Origin: Acidimicrobiia bacterium
GTDB lineage: Bacteria > Acidobacteriota > Terriglobia > Bryobacterales > Bryobacteraceae
DNA length: 64,000 nucleotides
Direction: 5' to 3'
NCBI GenBank assembly: GCA_016871315.1
Contig: VFZE01000027.1
Location: 1-64,000, forward strand
Below are positions 51,972-60,382 of the stretch, piece after piece; positions within the stretch are counted from its first letter, which is position 1; each line of letters begins with the position of its first letter. Under the pieces are notes generated by a model. That model made no database searches. It was not told the DNA's origin and worked only from the letters and a program-made list of their open reading frames with translations. The translations under genes were made by a program, and so were the position numbers.

Positions 51972-52520
51972 GTGGAGTGGCCGGCGGAGCTCGGCGGCGC
52001 GGCGAAGCGCCTGCCTGCACTGGCAGGGAGAGCGATCCTGGTGCGGTTTCTGCCTGATCTGACGGCGCGGGGACGGAGGCTGGAATCAGGGACGGGCCGC
52101 GGCACGGAGGTGCACGCAGGCAGTTTTCCGAGGAAAAGGGAGATGGTGCTGGACGCGGCCTTACGGGGGAAGGAGCTGACTCGTATTTTTGTTCACGAGG
52201 TGTTCCATTTCGCGTGGCTGAGGTTGGGTAACGCGAGGCGGCTGAGTTTCGAAGATCTCTTGCACGGGGAAGCCAAAGCGCATGCGCGAGGCGAGCTGGG
52301 CTGGTCGGCGGCGTCGAGAAAACAGGGTCTGGGCAAGCAGGACCGGCGGAACCGAACGCGGCGCTGGCGCGAATATGTATGCGAGAGTTTTTGCGATACG
52401 GCAGCCTGGCACCTGTCCGGAGTAGTGGAGCACGAGGAGTTCACACTGAGCCGGCGCTGGCGGAACCGCCGCGCGGAATGGTTTGAGCGGTTGTGGGAAG
52501 AAGGCGCCGTTCGGGTGTAG
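51972..52520 (+). CDS. Small HEXXH-containing (zincin-like) protein
   Basis: About 182 residues from GTG at 51972, four bases after the isomerase stop; a frame extending further upstream overlaps that gene. There is no signal peptide. It contains RIFVHEVFHFAWLRLG, an HEXXH zinc-protease motif, and a later CESFCDTAAWH whose Glu could be the third ligand. No specific family is recognised beyond a possible zincin fold. It probably shares the isomerase transcript. Confidence 0.65.
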   Translation: MEWPAELGGAAKRLPALAGRAILVRFLPDLTARGRRLESGTGRGTEVHAGSFPRKREMVLDAALRGKELTRIFVHEVFHFAWLRLGNARRLSFEDLLHGEAKAHARGELGWSAASRKQGLGKQDRRNRTRRWREYVCESFCDTAAWHLSGVVEHEEFTLSRRWRNRRAEWFERLWEEGAVRV

Positions 52521-52530
52521 GGAAGGCTTA

Positions 52531-52536
52531 TATAAT
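52531..52536 (+). promoter_or_regulatory. TATAAT box before the TlpA-like gene
   Basis: Perfect TATAAT, 16 bases ahead of GTG 52553. It overlaps the in-frame ATG at 52535, so a transcript from here could not use that ATG. This supports the GTG, which has AAGGAG five bases upstream. The -35 is not evident. Confidence 0.5.
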
Positions 52537-52552
52537 GAAGCAAGGAGCAAGC

Positions 52553-53131
52553 GTGTCCTTTCGAAACTGGAAACTCATCGCCACCGCGGCGCTCAGCTTG
52601 GCGCTAGCCGGCTGCTCAAGCATTTCTGTGAAGGCTGCCGGGCTGAAACCGGCCAAAGAACGGAAACCGGCCACTGACTTTACGCTGAAGGACTCCATGG
52701 GGCGCAGCTTCAAATTGTCGGATTATAAGGGCAAGGTGGTGCTGCTGAACTTCTGGGCAACCTGGTGCGGGCCGTGCAAGATCGAGATTCCGTGGTTCGT
52801 GGAGTTTGAGCAGCAGTACAAGGATCAGGGCTTTGCGGTGCTGGGGATTTCGATGGATGAAGACGGATGGGACGTGGTGAAGCCTTACCTGGAAAAGGTG
52901 AAGGTGAACTACCGCGTGGCGATCGGCAACGACATGATGGCGCAACTGTACGGGGGCGTCGATTCGCTGCCTACCTCGTTCATGATCGACAAGGAAGGCC
53001 GCGTAGCTTCAGTACACGTGGGGCTGGTGAGCAAGAGCGACTACCAAGATGAAATTGTCCAACTGCTGGGCCTTAAGAAGAGTCACGCTGCTGGCACTGT
53101 GGTGCCCGCTCTGGTGCTGGGCGCAAACTAG
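52553..53131 (+). CDS. TlpA-family thiol-disulfide lipoprotein
   Basis: 192 residues from GTG at 52553 (AAGGAG five bases upstream); the ATG at 52535 is rejected because the TATAAT box covers it. Signal and lipobox LALAGCSS are followed by a thioredoxin fold: GKVVLLNFWATWCGPCKIE with an ordinary CXXC, and the cis-proline segment SLPTSFMIDKEG. It reduces periplasmic disulfides. The last roughly 25 residues are read from DNA that also encodes the signal peptide of the next gene in another frame, an 83-base overlap. Confidence 0.88.
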   Translation: MSFRNWKLIATAALSLALAGCSSISVKAAGLKPAKERKPATDFTLKDSMGRSFKLSDYKGKVVLLNFWATWCGPCKIEIPWFVEFEQQYKDQGFAVLGISMDEDGWDVVKPYLEKVKVNYRVAIGNDMMAQLYGGVDSLPTSFMIDKEGRVASVHVGLVSKSDYQDEIVQLLGLKKSHAAGTVVPALVLGAN

Positions 53132-53531
53132 CGCCGCGCTCACCGCTGTCACTCCGCAAAAGCTGCATGTCCGCGCCGGGGAAACGGTGGAGGCGAAGCT
53201 GCATTTGCGGCTGGGGCCCGGATATCACGTCAATTCCAATACACCATCGGATGAGTTCCTGATCCCGCTGCGGCTGAGTTGGGAGGCCTCTCCGCTGGAG
53301 ACGGTGGGGGTCGTTTATCCGAAGGGGCATTTGGAGAAGTACTCGTTTTCCGAGAAGCCGCTGTCGGTCTACACGGGGGACTTCGACATCGTGACGAAGT
53401 TCCGGGTGGGGAAGAATGCGCCGAAGGGGGCGCACAAGGTGACGGGCAAGGTTCGCTACCAGGCCTGCACGGAGACGGTGTGCTTTCCGCCGCGCACACT
53501 GACGGTTGAGTTGCCCGTCGAGATCCGGTGA
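53049..53531 (+). CDS. DsbD N-terminal-like domain protein
   Basis: 160 residues from ATG at 53049. The signal peptide (about residues 1-25) is followed by a single immunoglobulin-like DsbD-N domain with LHLRLGPGYHVNSNTPSDEF and the terminal pair VRYQACTETVCFPPRTLTV. The same domain is fused to the selenoprotein redoxin at 24318-25442. Here it is separate but follows a TlpA-like gene, the same pairing in two genes instead of one. It probably accepts electrons from TlpA. Its stop overlaps the start of the next gene. Confidence 0.85.
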   Translation: MKLSNCWALRRVTLLALWCPLWCWAQTSAALTAVTPQKLHVRAGETVEAKLHLRLGPGYHVNSNTPSDEFLIPLRLSWEASPLETVGVVYPKGHLEKYSFSEKPLSVYTGDFDIVTKFRVGKNAPKGAHKVTGKVRYQACTETVCFPPRTLTVELPVEIR

Positions 53532-54319
53532 GGCGGCTTCTGATCCGCCCCGGGGCGATCGGGGATCTGATTGTTTCCTTTCCCGCGTTGGAGCACCTGC
53601 GTGCGGAGTATACCGAAGTCTGGGTGGCGCGGAACGACATGGTGGGGCTGGTTCGATTCGCCGACCAGGTCGGCTCGATTCCGGGAAAGGGACTGAATCT
53701 GCTGGAACTGGGTCAGGCGCCGGAGCGACTTTGGGAAGAGCTGAAGAGCTTTGATGAGATCGTCAGCTGGTACGGAAATGGTCGGCAGGAGTTCCGGCAG
53801 GCGGTGTCTCATTTACCGGTCCGGTTTTTCCGGGCGTTACCGGATGATCCGCAAGTTCATGCCACGGATTACTACTTGCGTCAGGTGGGGGCTCCGCTGG
53901 GGGCCGTGCCACGGATCGAATGCCCGAGGGTGCAGGGCGATTTCGCGGTGATTCAGCCGTTCTCTTCCAAGAGAAAGAAGAACTGGCCGCTGGAGAAGTT
54001 CCGTGAACTGGCGCGGGCGCTGGAAGACAGGGGGCTGCCGGTGCGGTGGTGCGCCGGTCCGGAGGAGGAGTTTGAGGGCGCGGAGCGGTACGAGGATCTG
54101 TACGAGCTAGGGCGCTGGCTGGCCGCCGCTCGGCTGTTCATCGGGAATGACTCCGGGGTGACGCATCTGGCGGCGGCGGTAGGGACGCCGGTTGTGGCGC
54201 TGTTCGGGCCGAGCGATCCGGCGGTGTGGGGACCGCGGGGCGCTCACGTGCGGGTGGTGCGGCATCAGCCGCTGGCGGCATTAGCGGTGGAAGCGGTACT
54301 GCGAGCAGCAGAGGCGTAG
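53528..54319 (+). CDS. Glycosyltransferase family 9 (heptosyltransferase-like)
   Basis: 263 residues from GTG at 53528, overlapping the DsbD-N stop (GTGA). The GT9 features are RRLLIRPGAIGDLIVSFPAL at the N-terminus, PFSSKRKKNWPLEKF, and FIGNDSGVTHLAAAVGTPVV plus ALFGPSDPAVWGP for ADP-heptose binding. Somewhat shorter than the usual roughly 330. It would add a sugar to lipopolysaccharide core or another glycan on the inner membrane face. It is last in the TlpA cluster. Confidence 0.88.
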   Translation: MRRLLIRPGAIGDLIVSFPALEHLRAEYTEVWVARNDMVGLVRFADQVGSIPGKGLNLLELGQAPERLWEELKSFDEIVSWYGNGRQEFRQAVSHLPVRFFRALPDDPQVHATDYYLRQVGAPLGAVPRIECPRVQGDFAVIQPFSSKRKKNWPLEKFRELARALEDRGLPVRWCAGPEEEFEGAERYEDLYELGRWLAAARLFIGNDSGVTHLAAAVGTPVVALFGPSDPAVWGPRGAHVRVVRHQPLAALAVEAVLRAAEA

Positions 54320-54331
54320 CGAGGATACTCA

Positions 54332-54499
54332 TCAGCGGGCGCGTCTATTCTTCTCCGCCAGCGTTTGAATGGAGCGTGTGCGAAGAGACCTGGGAGGATA
54401 GTCCGCGGCATCCGCCGCGGGACCCAGGCGGGCGTTGAATAGCTCGATCTTGCCGATGGCTTCCTTCAGAAGCGCAGGGTCGAGCCCGAGGTCGAGCAT
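54332..54499 (-). CDS. Possible small protein, 55 residues
   Basis: The frame MLDLGLDPALLKEAIGKIEL continues to a TGA at 54334-54332 and fills the gap between the GT9 gene and the CadC-like pseudogene. It has an amphipathic helical start and a basic end. It is not recognised; it could equally be the tail of a decayed gene. Confidence 0.3.
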   Translation of the reverse strand: MLDLGLDPALLKEAIGKIELFNARLGPAADAADYPPRSLRTRSIQTLAEKNRRAR

Positions 54500-54513
54500 A
54501 ACTTGTGACTGCC

Positions 54514-56015
54514 ATGACCGGGAAGTCGAAGCGCCTGTACCTCTTCGGACTCTACCGGTTGGACCCGGCCGAACGCCTGCTGACGCGAAACGGCGACAGA
54601 GTACCGGTGACGCCGAAGGCCTTTGACCTGCTTCTGGCTCTAGTGGAGCGCCATGGCCGGCTGGTGGAAAAGGACAAGCTGATGAAGCTGGTCTGGCCGG
54701 GCACTTTCGTCGAGGAGTCCAATCTTTCCTTCAACGTCTCGGTTCTGCGGAAGGCGCTCGACCACGCCGGAGGCTCGCCCTACATTGAGACCGTGCCCAC
54801 GCGCGGGTACCGGTTCGCGAGTCCGGTTAGAGAGGAAGAATCCAATCAGGCAACCCTGCGTCGGCGCCTGGCTGTGCCTGTGGCCGCCGCGCTGGCGATT
54901 GCAGTGCTGGCCACAGGACTTTGGTGGCACGATCCTCCGGGCGACCCTGTCCCGGTGATCGAGGCTCTGACCTCCTACACTGGGCGCGAGATCTACCCTG
55001 CTCTCTCGCCGGACGGCAACCATGTCGCCTTCAGTTGGAACGGCGAGAACGAGGATAACTTCGAGATCTATGTCCAGCCGGTGGGAACCAGCGTCCCGCT
55101 GCGGCTCACCACCAACCCGGCTAGGGACCTGAGTCCGGCGTGGTCGCCAGACGGGCGCATGATCGCCTTCATCCGCAGCAGCCCTGGGGCCCCTGGGAGA
55201 ACCTCAACGCCTGACGGCCGAGTCGGAGCGCACGGTTTTCAGTCCGGCCTGGAGTCCCGATGGAAGGGAGCTATTCTATCTGGCCGGGGCCTTTGGAGGA
55301 GGACTTCACCTGTGGCGAACCAAGCTTGGAGAGCAGCGCGAGCCGCGGCCGGAGCCCGTTGCCGGAATCCGCTCGACGCGGTCTGAGTACAACGTCCAGT
55401 TTTCGCCGGATGGAACCAGGATCGCGCTGGCCTCGAATCGGTCCGGTTCTCAGGAGATCTGGGTGAGCCGGGCCGACGGGTCACATCCAAGGCAGGTGAC
55501 GGCATTTGGAGGGGTGCAGGTGAGCGGTCCCAACTGGTCGCCGGACAGCCGTTTCATCGCGTTTCAGGCGCGGCCGAATGGCAACGGCGACGTTTACGTG
55601 GTTGCGGCCGGCCTGTTCAGGTGACGTCTGAAAGAGCCAGGTCGCACTTGAGTCGCCGGATGGCCGATGGGTCTTCTACAGCCGGGAAACTTCATTAGTG
55701 ACCTCATCCCTCTGGAGGACCCCTTCCACCGGCGGTGGCCCCGAGACGAAAGTCTTGGACGCGATTGCCAACATCAGGGCATTTTTTCTTGTTGAGGACG
55801 GAATCTATTTCATCTCGCCGTGGGAGGGCGGCGGCGCCACCTTGAACTTCGCGGACTTCAACGGCCGCAATGTCCGGCGCGTCGTGAAGCTTGCCAAAGC
55901 GCCCAGTTTCGGCCTGAGCGCATTCCCCGCCACGAGCGGCGTTCCCCGGACCATTCTGTACAGTCAGACAGACCAGCAAGGCACGGACCTGATGATGCTG
56001 GAGGTGGCGAAGTAA
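54514..56015 (+). pseudogene. CadC-like winged-helix / PD40 propeller protein, broken by frameshifts
   Basis: It begins well: an OmpR/CadC winged helix (TPKAFDLLLALVERHGRLVE, then VPTRGYRFASPV) runs into a membrane helix (RLAVPVAAALAIAVLATGLW) and PD40 propeller strands (YPALSPDGNHVAFSW). Near 55185 the propeller continues only in another frame (GEPQRLTAESERTVFSPAWS). It hits TGA at about 55622 and resumes in further frames (SPDGRWVFYSRETSL, ending at 56015). At least three frame changes are needed to rebuild one protein of about 500 residues. Either the gene is dead or there are sequence errors in runs of G and C. Confidence 0.75.
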
Positions 56016-56087
56016 CAGCGCGGGGGCGGCACGGACAGCCATGGGGGAGGTGTGGCCACCAGATGCGGAATTGGACATAATGAAGGT

Positions 56088-56294
56088 ATGCGACAGGTGC
56101 TCCTCTATCGCGGTGAGGATGGCTTTTGGGTTGCCGAGTGCCCCAGCCTGCGCGGCTGCGTCAGCCAAGGCGAGACGCAGGAAGCCGCGCTGGCCAATAT
56201 AAAGGAAGCAGTTCAGGCGTATGTAGCCGCCTTGGAGGCCGACAACTTGCCGGTCCCCGAGGAACATTTCGACGCCCGCCTCGTTACCGTGTGA
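56088..56294 (+). CDS. hicB: HicB-family antitoxin
   Basis: 68 residues from ATG at 56088; an upstream in-frame start is not supported. The partial RNase H-like HicB fold is seen in RQVLLYRGEDGFWVAECPSL, then RGCVSQGETQEAALANIKEA. No separate DNA-binding domain is attached, so repression would rely on another element or on the HicA complex. Its stop overlaps the hicA start by four bases (GTGA); antitoxin first is one of the two known gene orders. Confidence 0.88.
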   Translation: MRQVLLYRGEDGFWVAECPSLRGCVSQGETQEAALANIKEAVQAYVAALEADNLPVPEEHFDARLVTV

Positions 56295-56512
56295 CCCACC
56301 TGCCTGTTGTCTCCGGCAAGAACTGCATTCGAGCGCTGGAGAGGGTGGGCTTCGGCGTCATCCGGCAGGTTGGGAGCCATGTGGTCCTGCGCCGCCCGGA
56401 CCCGTTCTGCCAAGTGGTGGTGCCTGACCACCGGACCCTGGATCGCGGCACGCTGCGGTCGATTCTTCGCTCGGCGGGGCTGACGCCGGAGAAGTTGCGC
56501 GAGCTTTTGTAG
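56291..56512 (+). CDS. hicA: HicA-family mRNA interferase toxin
   Basis: 73 residues from GTG at 56291. The double-stranded RNA-binding-like fold is visible: ALERVGFGVIRQVGSHVVLR, with the catalytic His in GSHVVL, then VVPDHRTLDRGTLRSILRSA and GLTPEKLREL. HicA cleaves mRNAs and is neutralised by HicB. Both genes look intact. They sit between a pseudogene and the kinase gene. Confidence 0.9.
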   Translation: MTHLPVVSGKNCIRALERVGFGVIRQVGSHVVLRRPDPFCQVVVPDHRTLDRGTLRSILRSAGLTPEKLRELL

Positions 56513-56557
56513 CGCAAGGAGCCCTTCGCACCTACCGCAATTCTAACGGAGACACTC

Positions 56558-56587
56558 GTACACGATCCAGCAGTACACGATCCCGCA
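56558..56587 (+). repeat. Tandem 15-base repeat upstream of the kinase gene
   Basis: GTACACGATCCAGCA (56558-56572) is followed directly by GTACACGATCCCGCA (56573-56587), with one mismatch. It lies 44-73 bases before the kinase start and just upstream of a TACAAT box (56612-56617), a position suited to an activator site. Confidence 0.55.
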
Positions 56588-56630
56588 ATAGCGGCGCAAT
56601 TTGGAGCGCGATACAATCACGGGACACGCC

Positions 56631-59267
56631 ATGTCCCTGATTCCTGGAACCAAGCTAGGGCCGTACGAGATTGTTGCGCCTGTAAGCGCCGGCGGGATGG
56701 GAGAGGTGTACAAGGCACGGGACACGCGGCTGGACCGTACGGTGGCGCTGAAGGCTTCCAAAACCGAGTTCAGCGAACGCTTTGAGCGGGAAGCGCGGGC
56801 GATTGCGGCGCTGAATCATCCGCACATCTGCCAGCTCTACGATGTGGGGCCGAATTACCTGGTGATGGAGTACATCGAGGGGAGCCGGCTGAAAGGTCCG
56901 CTGCCGCTGGACCAGGCGCTTAAATATGCGGCGCAGATTTGTGATGCGCTCGATGCCGCGCACAGGAAGGGGATCACGCATCGCGATTTGAAGCCGGCGA
57001 ACATCCTGCTGACGAAGACCGGTGTGAAGGTGCTGGACTTCGGCCTGGCGAAGATGGCGCAAACGGCGAGGCCGGCGGATGACGCCACGCTGACGATGGC
57101 GCTGACGGGCAAGAACGAGATCATCGGCACGATCCATTACATGTCGCCCGAGCAGTTGCAGGGACAGGCCGGCGGGGTGGAAATCGACCACCGCAGCGAC
57201 ATTTTCTCGTTCGGCATTGTTCTCTATGAAATGCTCTCGGGGAAGCGCGCCTTTGAGGGATCTTCCACGGCAAGCGTAATCGCGGCCATCATGGAGCATG
57301 CCGCGCCTTCGATTCGAGAGATCGCGCCGGCGGCGCTGGACCGGCTGGTCCAAAAGTGCCTCGACAAGGATCCCGATGGGCGGTGGCAATCGGCGCGGGA
57401 TCTGAAAGCGGAGCTGGAGTGGATCGCGCGGACTGAGGAGGAAGAGAAGACGGCTCCCGTTGCTGCCGAGGCCAACCCCCGGCGCGGCGCGCGTTTCACG
57501 CTGGGTGTGATCGCGGCGGCGCTGGCCACGGGATTTGCGCTGGCGATGCTATGGCTGGAAGCGCCGCCGGTTCCGGGCCGGTACATTCCGTTCGCGACCG
57601 AGCCTGGCATCCAAACCATGCCGGCCTGGTCCCCGGCTGGGGATCGCATCGCCTATTCGAGCGAAGTGGATGGGGTGTTTCAGGTTTTTGTGCGAACGAT
57701 CGGGTCCGCGGCGCCGGCGCAGATCACGCGGCAGAATGCCTCGTGCTTCCATCCCTTTTGGTCAGTAGACAGCAACCGGATCTACTACATCGTGGACCGA
57801 CGGGGAGTGGACCAGAGCCTGTGGTCCACGGGAGTGGCCGGCGGAGACGCGGAGAAGATTCTGGATGGCGTGACGGAGGCAGCGATTTCGCCAGATGGAA
57901 AAACGCTGGTTGTGATCGCCCGGCAACCAGATAGCACGTATGGCTTTATGATGTCGTCTCCTCCGGGCACTCCACCCCGCCGGTTTCCGCAGGCAGACAT
58001 CTCGCAGATGCGTGGGGCCGTCACCCCATACTTTTCTTCCTTTCGATTCACCCGGGACGGCAAGCATCTGGGGCTGTTGACCAATTCCCGGGCTGTGTGG
58101 GAATTCTGGAAGATTCCCATGGATGGGAGTCCGGCGCAAATGATTCCTCAGCAAATGTCCGAGGTCCGTCCGAGTTTTGACTGGCTGCCGGACGGAAGCA
58201 TCATATGGGCGGGCAATTCAGCCGGCGATGGGCATTTGGTGAAAAGGGACTTGAACAGCGGGGAGGACCGCGCAATTACTTCGGGCGTCTCGCGAGAACT
58301 GTATCTTGCTGCTTCCCCGGATGGGCGCACGCTGGCGTTTCAGGCTGGCGAGACCGGCTACGACCTGATCGAGGTCTCCTTGGATGGCGCAACCCCTGCT
58401 ACCTTGCTTTCAACAAGCCGTGAGGAGGTGGCGCCGAGTTGGGCTCCGGACGGGTTGCATTTCGCCTATGCGACCAACCGCGACGGCTCGCGCGAGATCC
58501 GGCTTCGAAACCGGCGGGACGGATCGGAGCGAAGGGTCGCCGGCGAGCAGGATTTCCCCGACAAATCCGACGGCTTGCTGGACTGCGCCATTTCTCCGGA
58601 CGGCTTGCGGGTGGCCTACCGGCGCAGCACTGGGGCCGGCCCCGAGATCTGGATTTCGCCACTGGGTGGCGGCACTCCCGTGCGCCTCTATCACGATCCG
58701 CGAAAGGTATTTCAACGGGGCGCTTCGTGGTCTCCGGACGGCAACTGGATCGCTTATTATTCGGCTCACCATGGGAAGCCGGCGGTGATGAAGGCGCGCG
58801 TGGGAGCGAACCGTGAGCCGGAGCTGGTCGCCTACGCTGCGGATCTGAATCCGGTGCGCTGGTCGCCGCGAGGCGATTGGATCGCCTGGAACGACGACAA
58901 CAAGCTGACGCTGGCAACTCCGGACGGCAAGCAGCAGCGGATTGTGAGCCGGAAGGAATGGCTGACCTATGGATGGTCCAAGGACGGCAATTCCCTTTAT
59001 GGGATCGGGGTGACGGAGAACCGCCGGCTTGTTCTTGGACGAATCGAGATTCAGGGAGAGCGAGAGCATGTGACGGCGGACCTGGGGCCCATGCCGGCCT
59101 CGCTGCAGATGGCCGATTTTCAGGGAGACTTTTCCTATCGAGGGTTCAGCATGCACCCGGATGGAAAGAGCTTTCTGACTTCCGTGCTCACCATCAAGGG
59201 AGATATATGGCTGCTGGAAGATTTCAACCGGCGGATCGGTTGGCTGGATCGCCTCCTGCGGAAATAA
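56631..59267 (+). CDS. Membrane serine/threonine protein kinase with PD40/TolB-like propeller
   Basis: 878 residues from ATG at 56631. Kinase domain about 12-270: phosphate loop VSAGGMGEVYKARD (first glycine replaced by Ser), VAL-K41, catalytic HRDLKPANI (about D119), DFGLAK (D136), GTIHYMSPEQL. A membrane helix lies at about 290-310 (FTLGVIAAALATGFALAML). The remainder is a beta-propeller of TolB/PD40 strands, such as QTMPAWSPAGDRIAYSS, APSWAPDGLHFAYATN and RGASWSPDGNWIAYYS. Only about 15 residues separate K41 from the ERFEREARAIAAL helix, a compact N-lobe common in this bacterial group. The propeller, outside the cytoplasm, probably senses a ligand. Confidence 0.93.
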   Translation: MSLIPGTKLGPYEIVAPVSAGGMGEVYKARDTRLDRTVALKASKTEFSERFEREARAIAALNHPHICQLYDVGPNYLVMEYIEGSRLKGPLPLDQALKYAAQICDALDAAHRKGITHRDLKPANILLTKTGVKVLDFGLAKMAQTARPADDATLTMALTGKNEIIGTIHYMSPEQLQGQAGGVEIDHRSDIFSFGIVLYEMLSGKRAFEGSSTASVIAAIMEHAAPSIREIAPAALDRLVQKCLDKDPDGRWQSARDLKAELEWIARTEEEEKTAPVAAEANPRRGARFTLGVIAAALATGFALAMLWLEAPPVPGRYIPFATEPGIQTMPAWSPAGDRIAYSSEVDGVFQVFVRTIGSAAPAQITRQNASCFHPFWSVDSNRIYYIVDRRGVDQSLWSTGVAGGDAEKILDGVTEAAISPDGKTLVVIARQPDSTYGFMMSSPPGTPPRRFPQADISQMRGAVTPYFSSFRFTRDGKHLGLLTNSRAVWEFWKIPMDGSPAQMIPQQMSEVRPSFDWLPDGSIIWAGNSAGDGHLVKRDLNSGEDRAITSGVSRELYLAASPDGRTLAFQAGETGYDLIEVSLDGATPATLLSTSREEVAPSWAPDGLHFAYATNRDGSREIRLRNRRDGSERRVAGEQDFPDKSDGLLDCAISPDGLRVAYRRSTGAGPEIWISPLGGGTPVRLYHDPRKVFQRGASWSPDGNWIAYYSAHHGKPAVMKARVGANREPELVAYAADLNPVRWSPRGDWIAWNDDNKLTLATPDGKQQRIVSRKEWLTYGWSKDGNSLYGIGVTENRRLVLGRIEIQGEREHVTADLGPMPASLQMADFQGDFSYRGFSMHPDGKSFLTSVLTIKGDIWLLEDFNRRIGWLDRLLRK

Positions 59268-59305
59268 GCAGGCATGCAGTGGGAAGCTGTGCTACATTGC
59301 GACCA

Positions 59306-60382
59306 ATGTACCGATTACTAATCGTTCATGCCGCCTTGGCCGTGCTGGCCCTGGGTGCAGGCAAGACCGTGACCATTGCGGGCACGGGAGAGCCGGGGTT
59401 TGCCGGCGACGGCGGGCCGGGGGTGGAGGCGCGGGTCAACAATCCTTACGGGATCGTGGTGGGTCCGGATGGGGCTCTCTATATCTGTGACATCGATAAT
59501 CACACGATCCGGCGGCTGGATCTGCGCAGCGGCGTGATCACCACCGTGGCCGGGAGCGCGAGAAAAGGCTACTCGGGCGACGGTGGGCCGGCGCTGGACG
59601 CGATGCTGAACCAGCCCTATGAGGTGAGGTTTGACAAGGCCGGCAACATGTATTTCGTGGAGATGCAGAACCACGTGGTGCGGCGGGTGTACAAGAGGGC
59701 GGGGATCATCTCGACGGTGGCGGGGACGGGCGTTGCGGGATTCGGAGGCGACGGCGGGCCGGCCGGTAAGGCGCAGTTGAGGCAGCCGCACAGTATCGTC
59801 TTTGATCCGCAAGGGCGGCTGCTGATCTGCGACATCGGCAACCACCGGGTAAGGCGGGTGGATCTGAAGACGGGGAAGATCGAGACGTGGCTGGGAACGG
59901 GGGAGCGGAAACCGACGCCGGACGGGGCGCCGCTGGCAGGGACGGCGCTAAACGGGCCGCGGGCCATGGATGTGGATCCGCAAGGCAACATCTACCTTGT
60001 GCTGCGTGAAGGGAACGCGGTGTATCGCGTGGACACGAAGACGGGTAAGTACGTACACCTGGCAGGGACGGGCGAGAAGGGGCATGATGGAGACAATGGT
60101 CCGGCGAAAAAGGCGCGGCTGAACGGGCCGAAGGGGATTGCATGGTCGCCGGACGGAGGCATCTACATCGCCGATACGGAGAGCCACACGGTGAGAAGGA
60201 TCGATTTGAGAAGCGGGATCATCACGACGGTGGTGGGCAACGGGCAGCGGGGCGACGGGCCGGATGGCGATCCGGCAATGTGCAAGATGGCGCGGCCGCA
60301 CGGAGTGTTCGTGGACCGGCGGGGGACGCTGTACATCGGAGACAGCGAAGCGCACCGCGTACGCATGCTCAAGCGGCGCTGA
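59306..60382 (+). CDS. Secreted NHL-repeat propeller protein
   Basis: 358 residues from ATG at 59306; the longer open frame is a shadow of the kinase. A signal peptide is followed by six NHL-type blades with a recurring pattern: TIAGTGEPGFAGDGGPGVEA, NPYGIVVGPDGALYICDIDN, HTIRRLDLRSGVITTVAG, and so on. Function is unknown; such propellers bind ligands or carry out hydrolase-type chemistry. It follows the kinase by 38 bases and overlaps the convergent LysR gene end by 14 bases. Confidence 0.88.
   Translation: MYRLLIVHAALAVLALGAGKTVTIAGTGEPGFAGDGGPGVEARVNNPYGIVVGPDGALYICDIDNHTIRRLDLRSGVITTVAGSARKGYSGDGGPALDAMLNQPYEVRFDKAGNMYFVEMQNHVVRRVYKRAGIISTVAGTGVAGFGGDGGPAGKAQLRQPHSIVFDPQGRLLICDIGNHRVRRVDLKTGKIETWLGTGERKPTPDGAPLAGTALNGPRAMDVDPQGNIYLVLREGNAVYRVDTKTGKYVHLAGTGEKGHDGDNGPAKKARLNGPKGIAWSPDGGIYIADTESHTVRRIDLRSGIITTVVGNGQRGDGPDGDPAMCKMARPHGVFVDRRGTLYIGDSEAHRVRMLKRR

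Noticed and set aside
55620-55624. In-frame TGA of the CadC-propeller gene as another selenocysteine codon
   Set aside because: The homologous propeller resumes in a different frame rather than after the TGA, no redox motif surrounds it, and other frameshifts are present.
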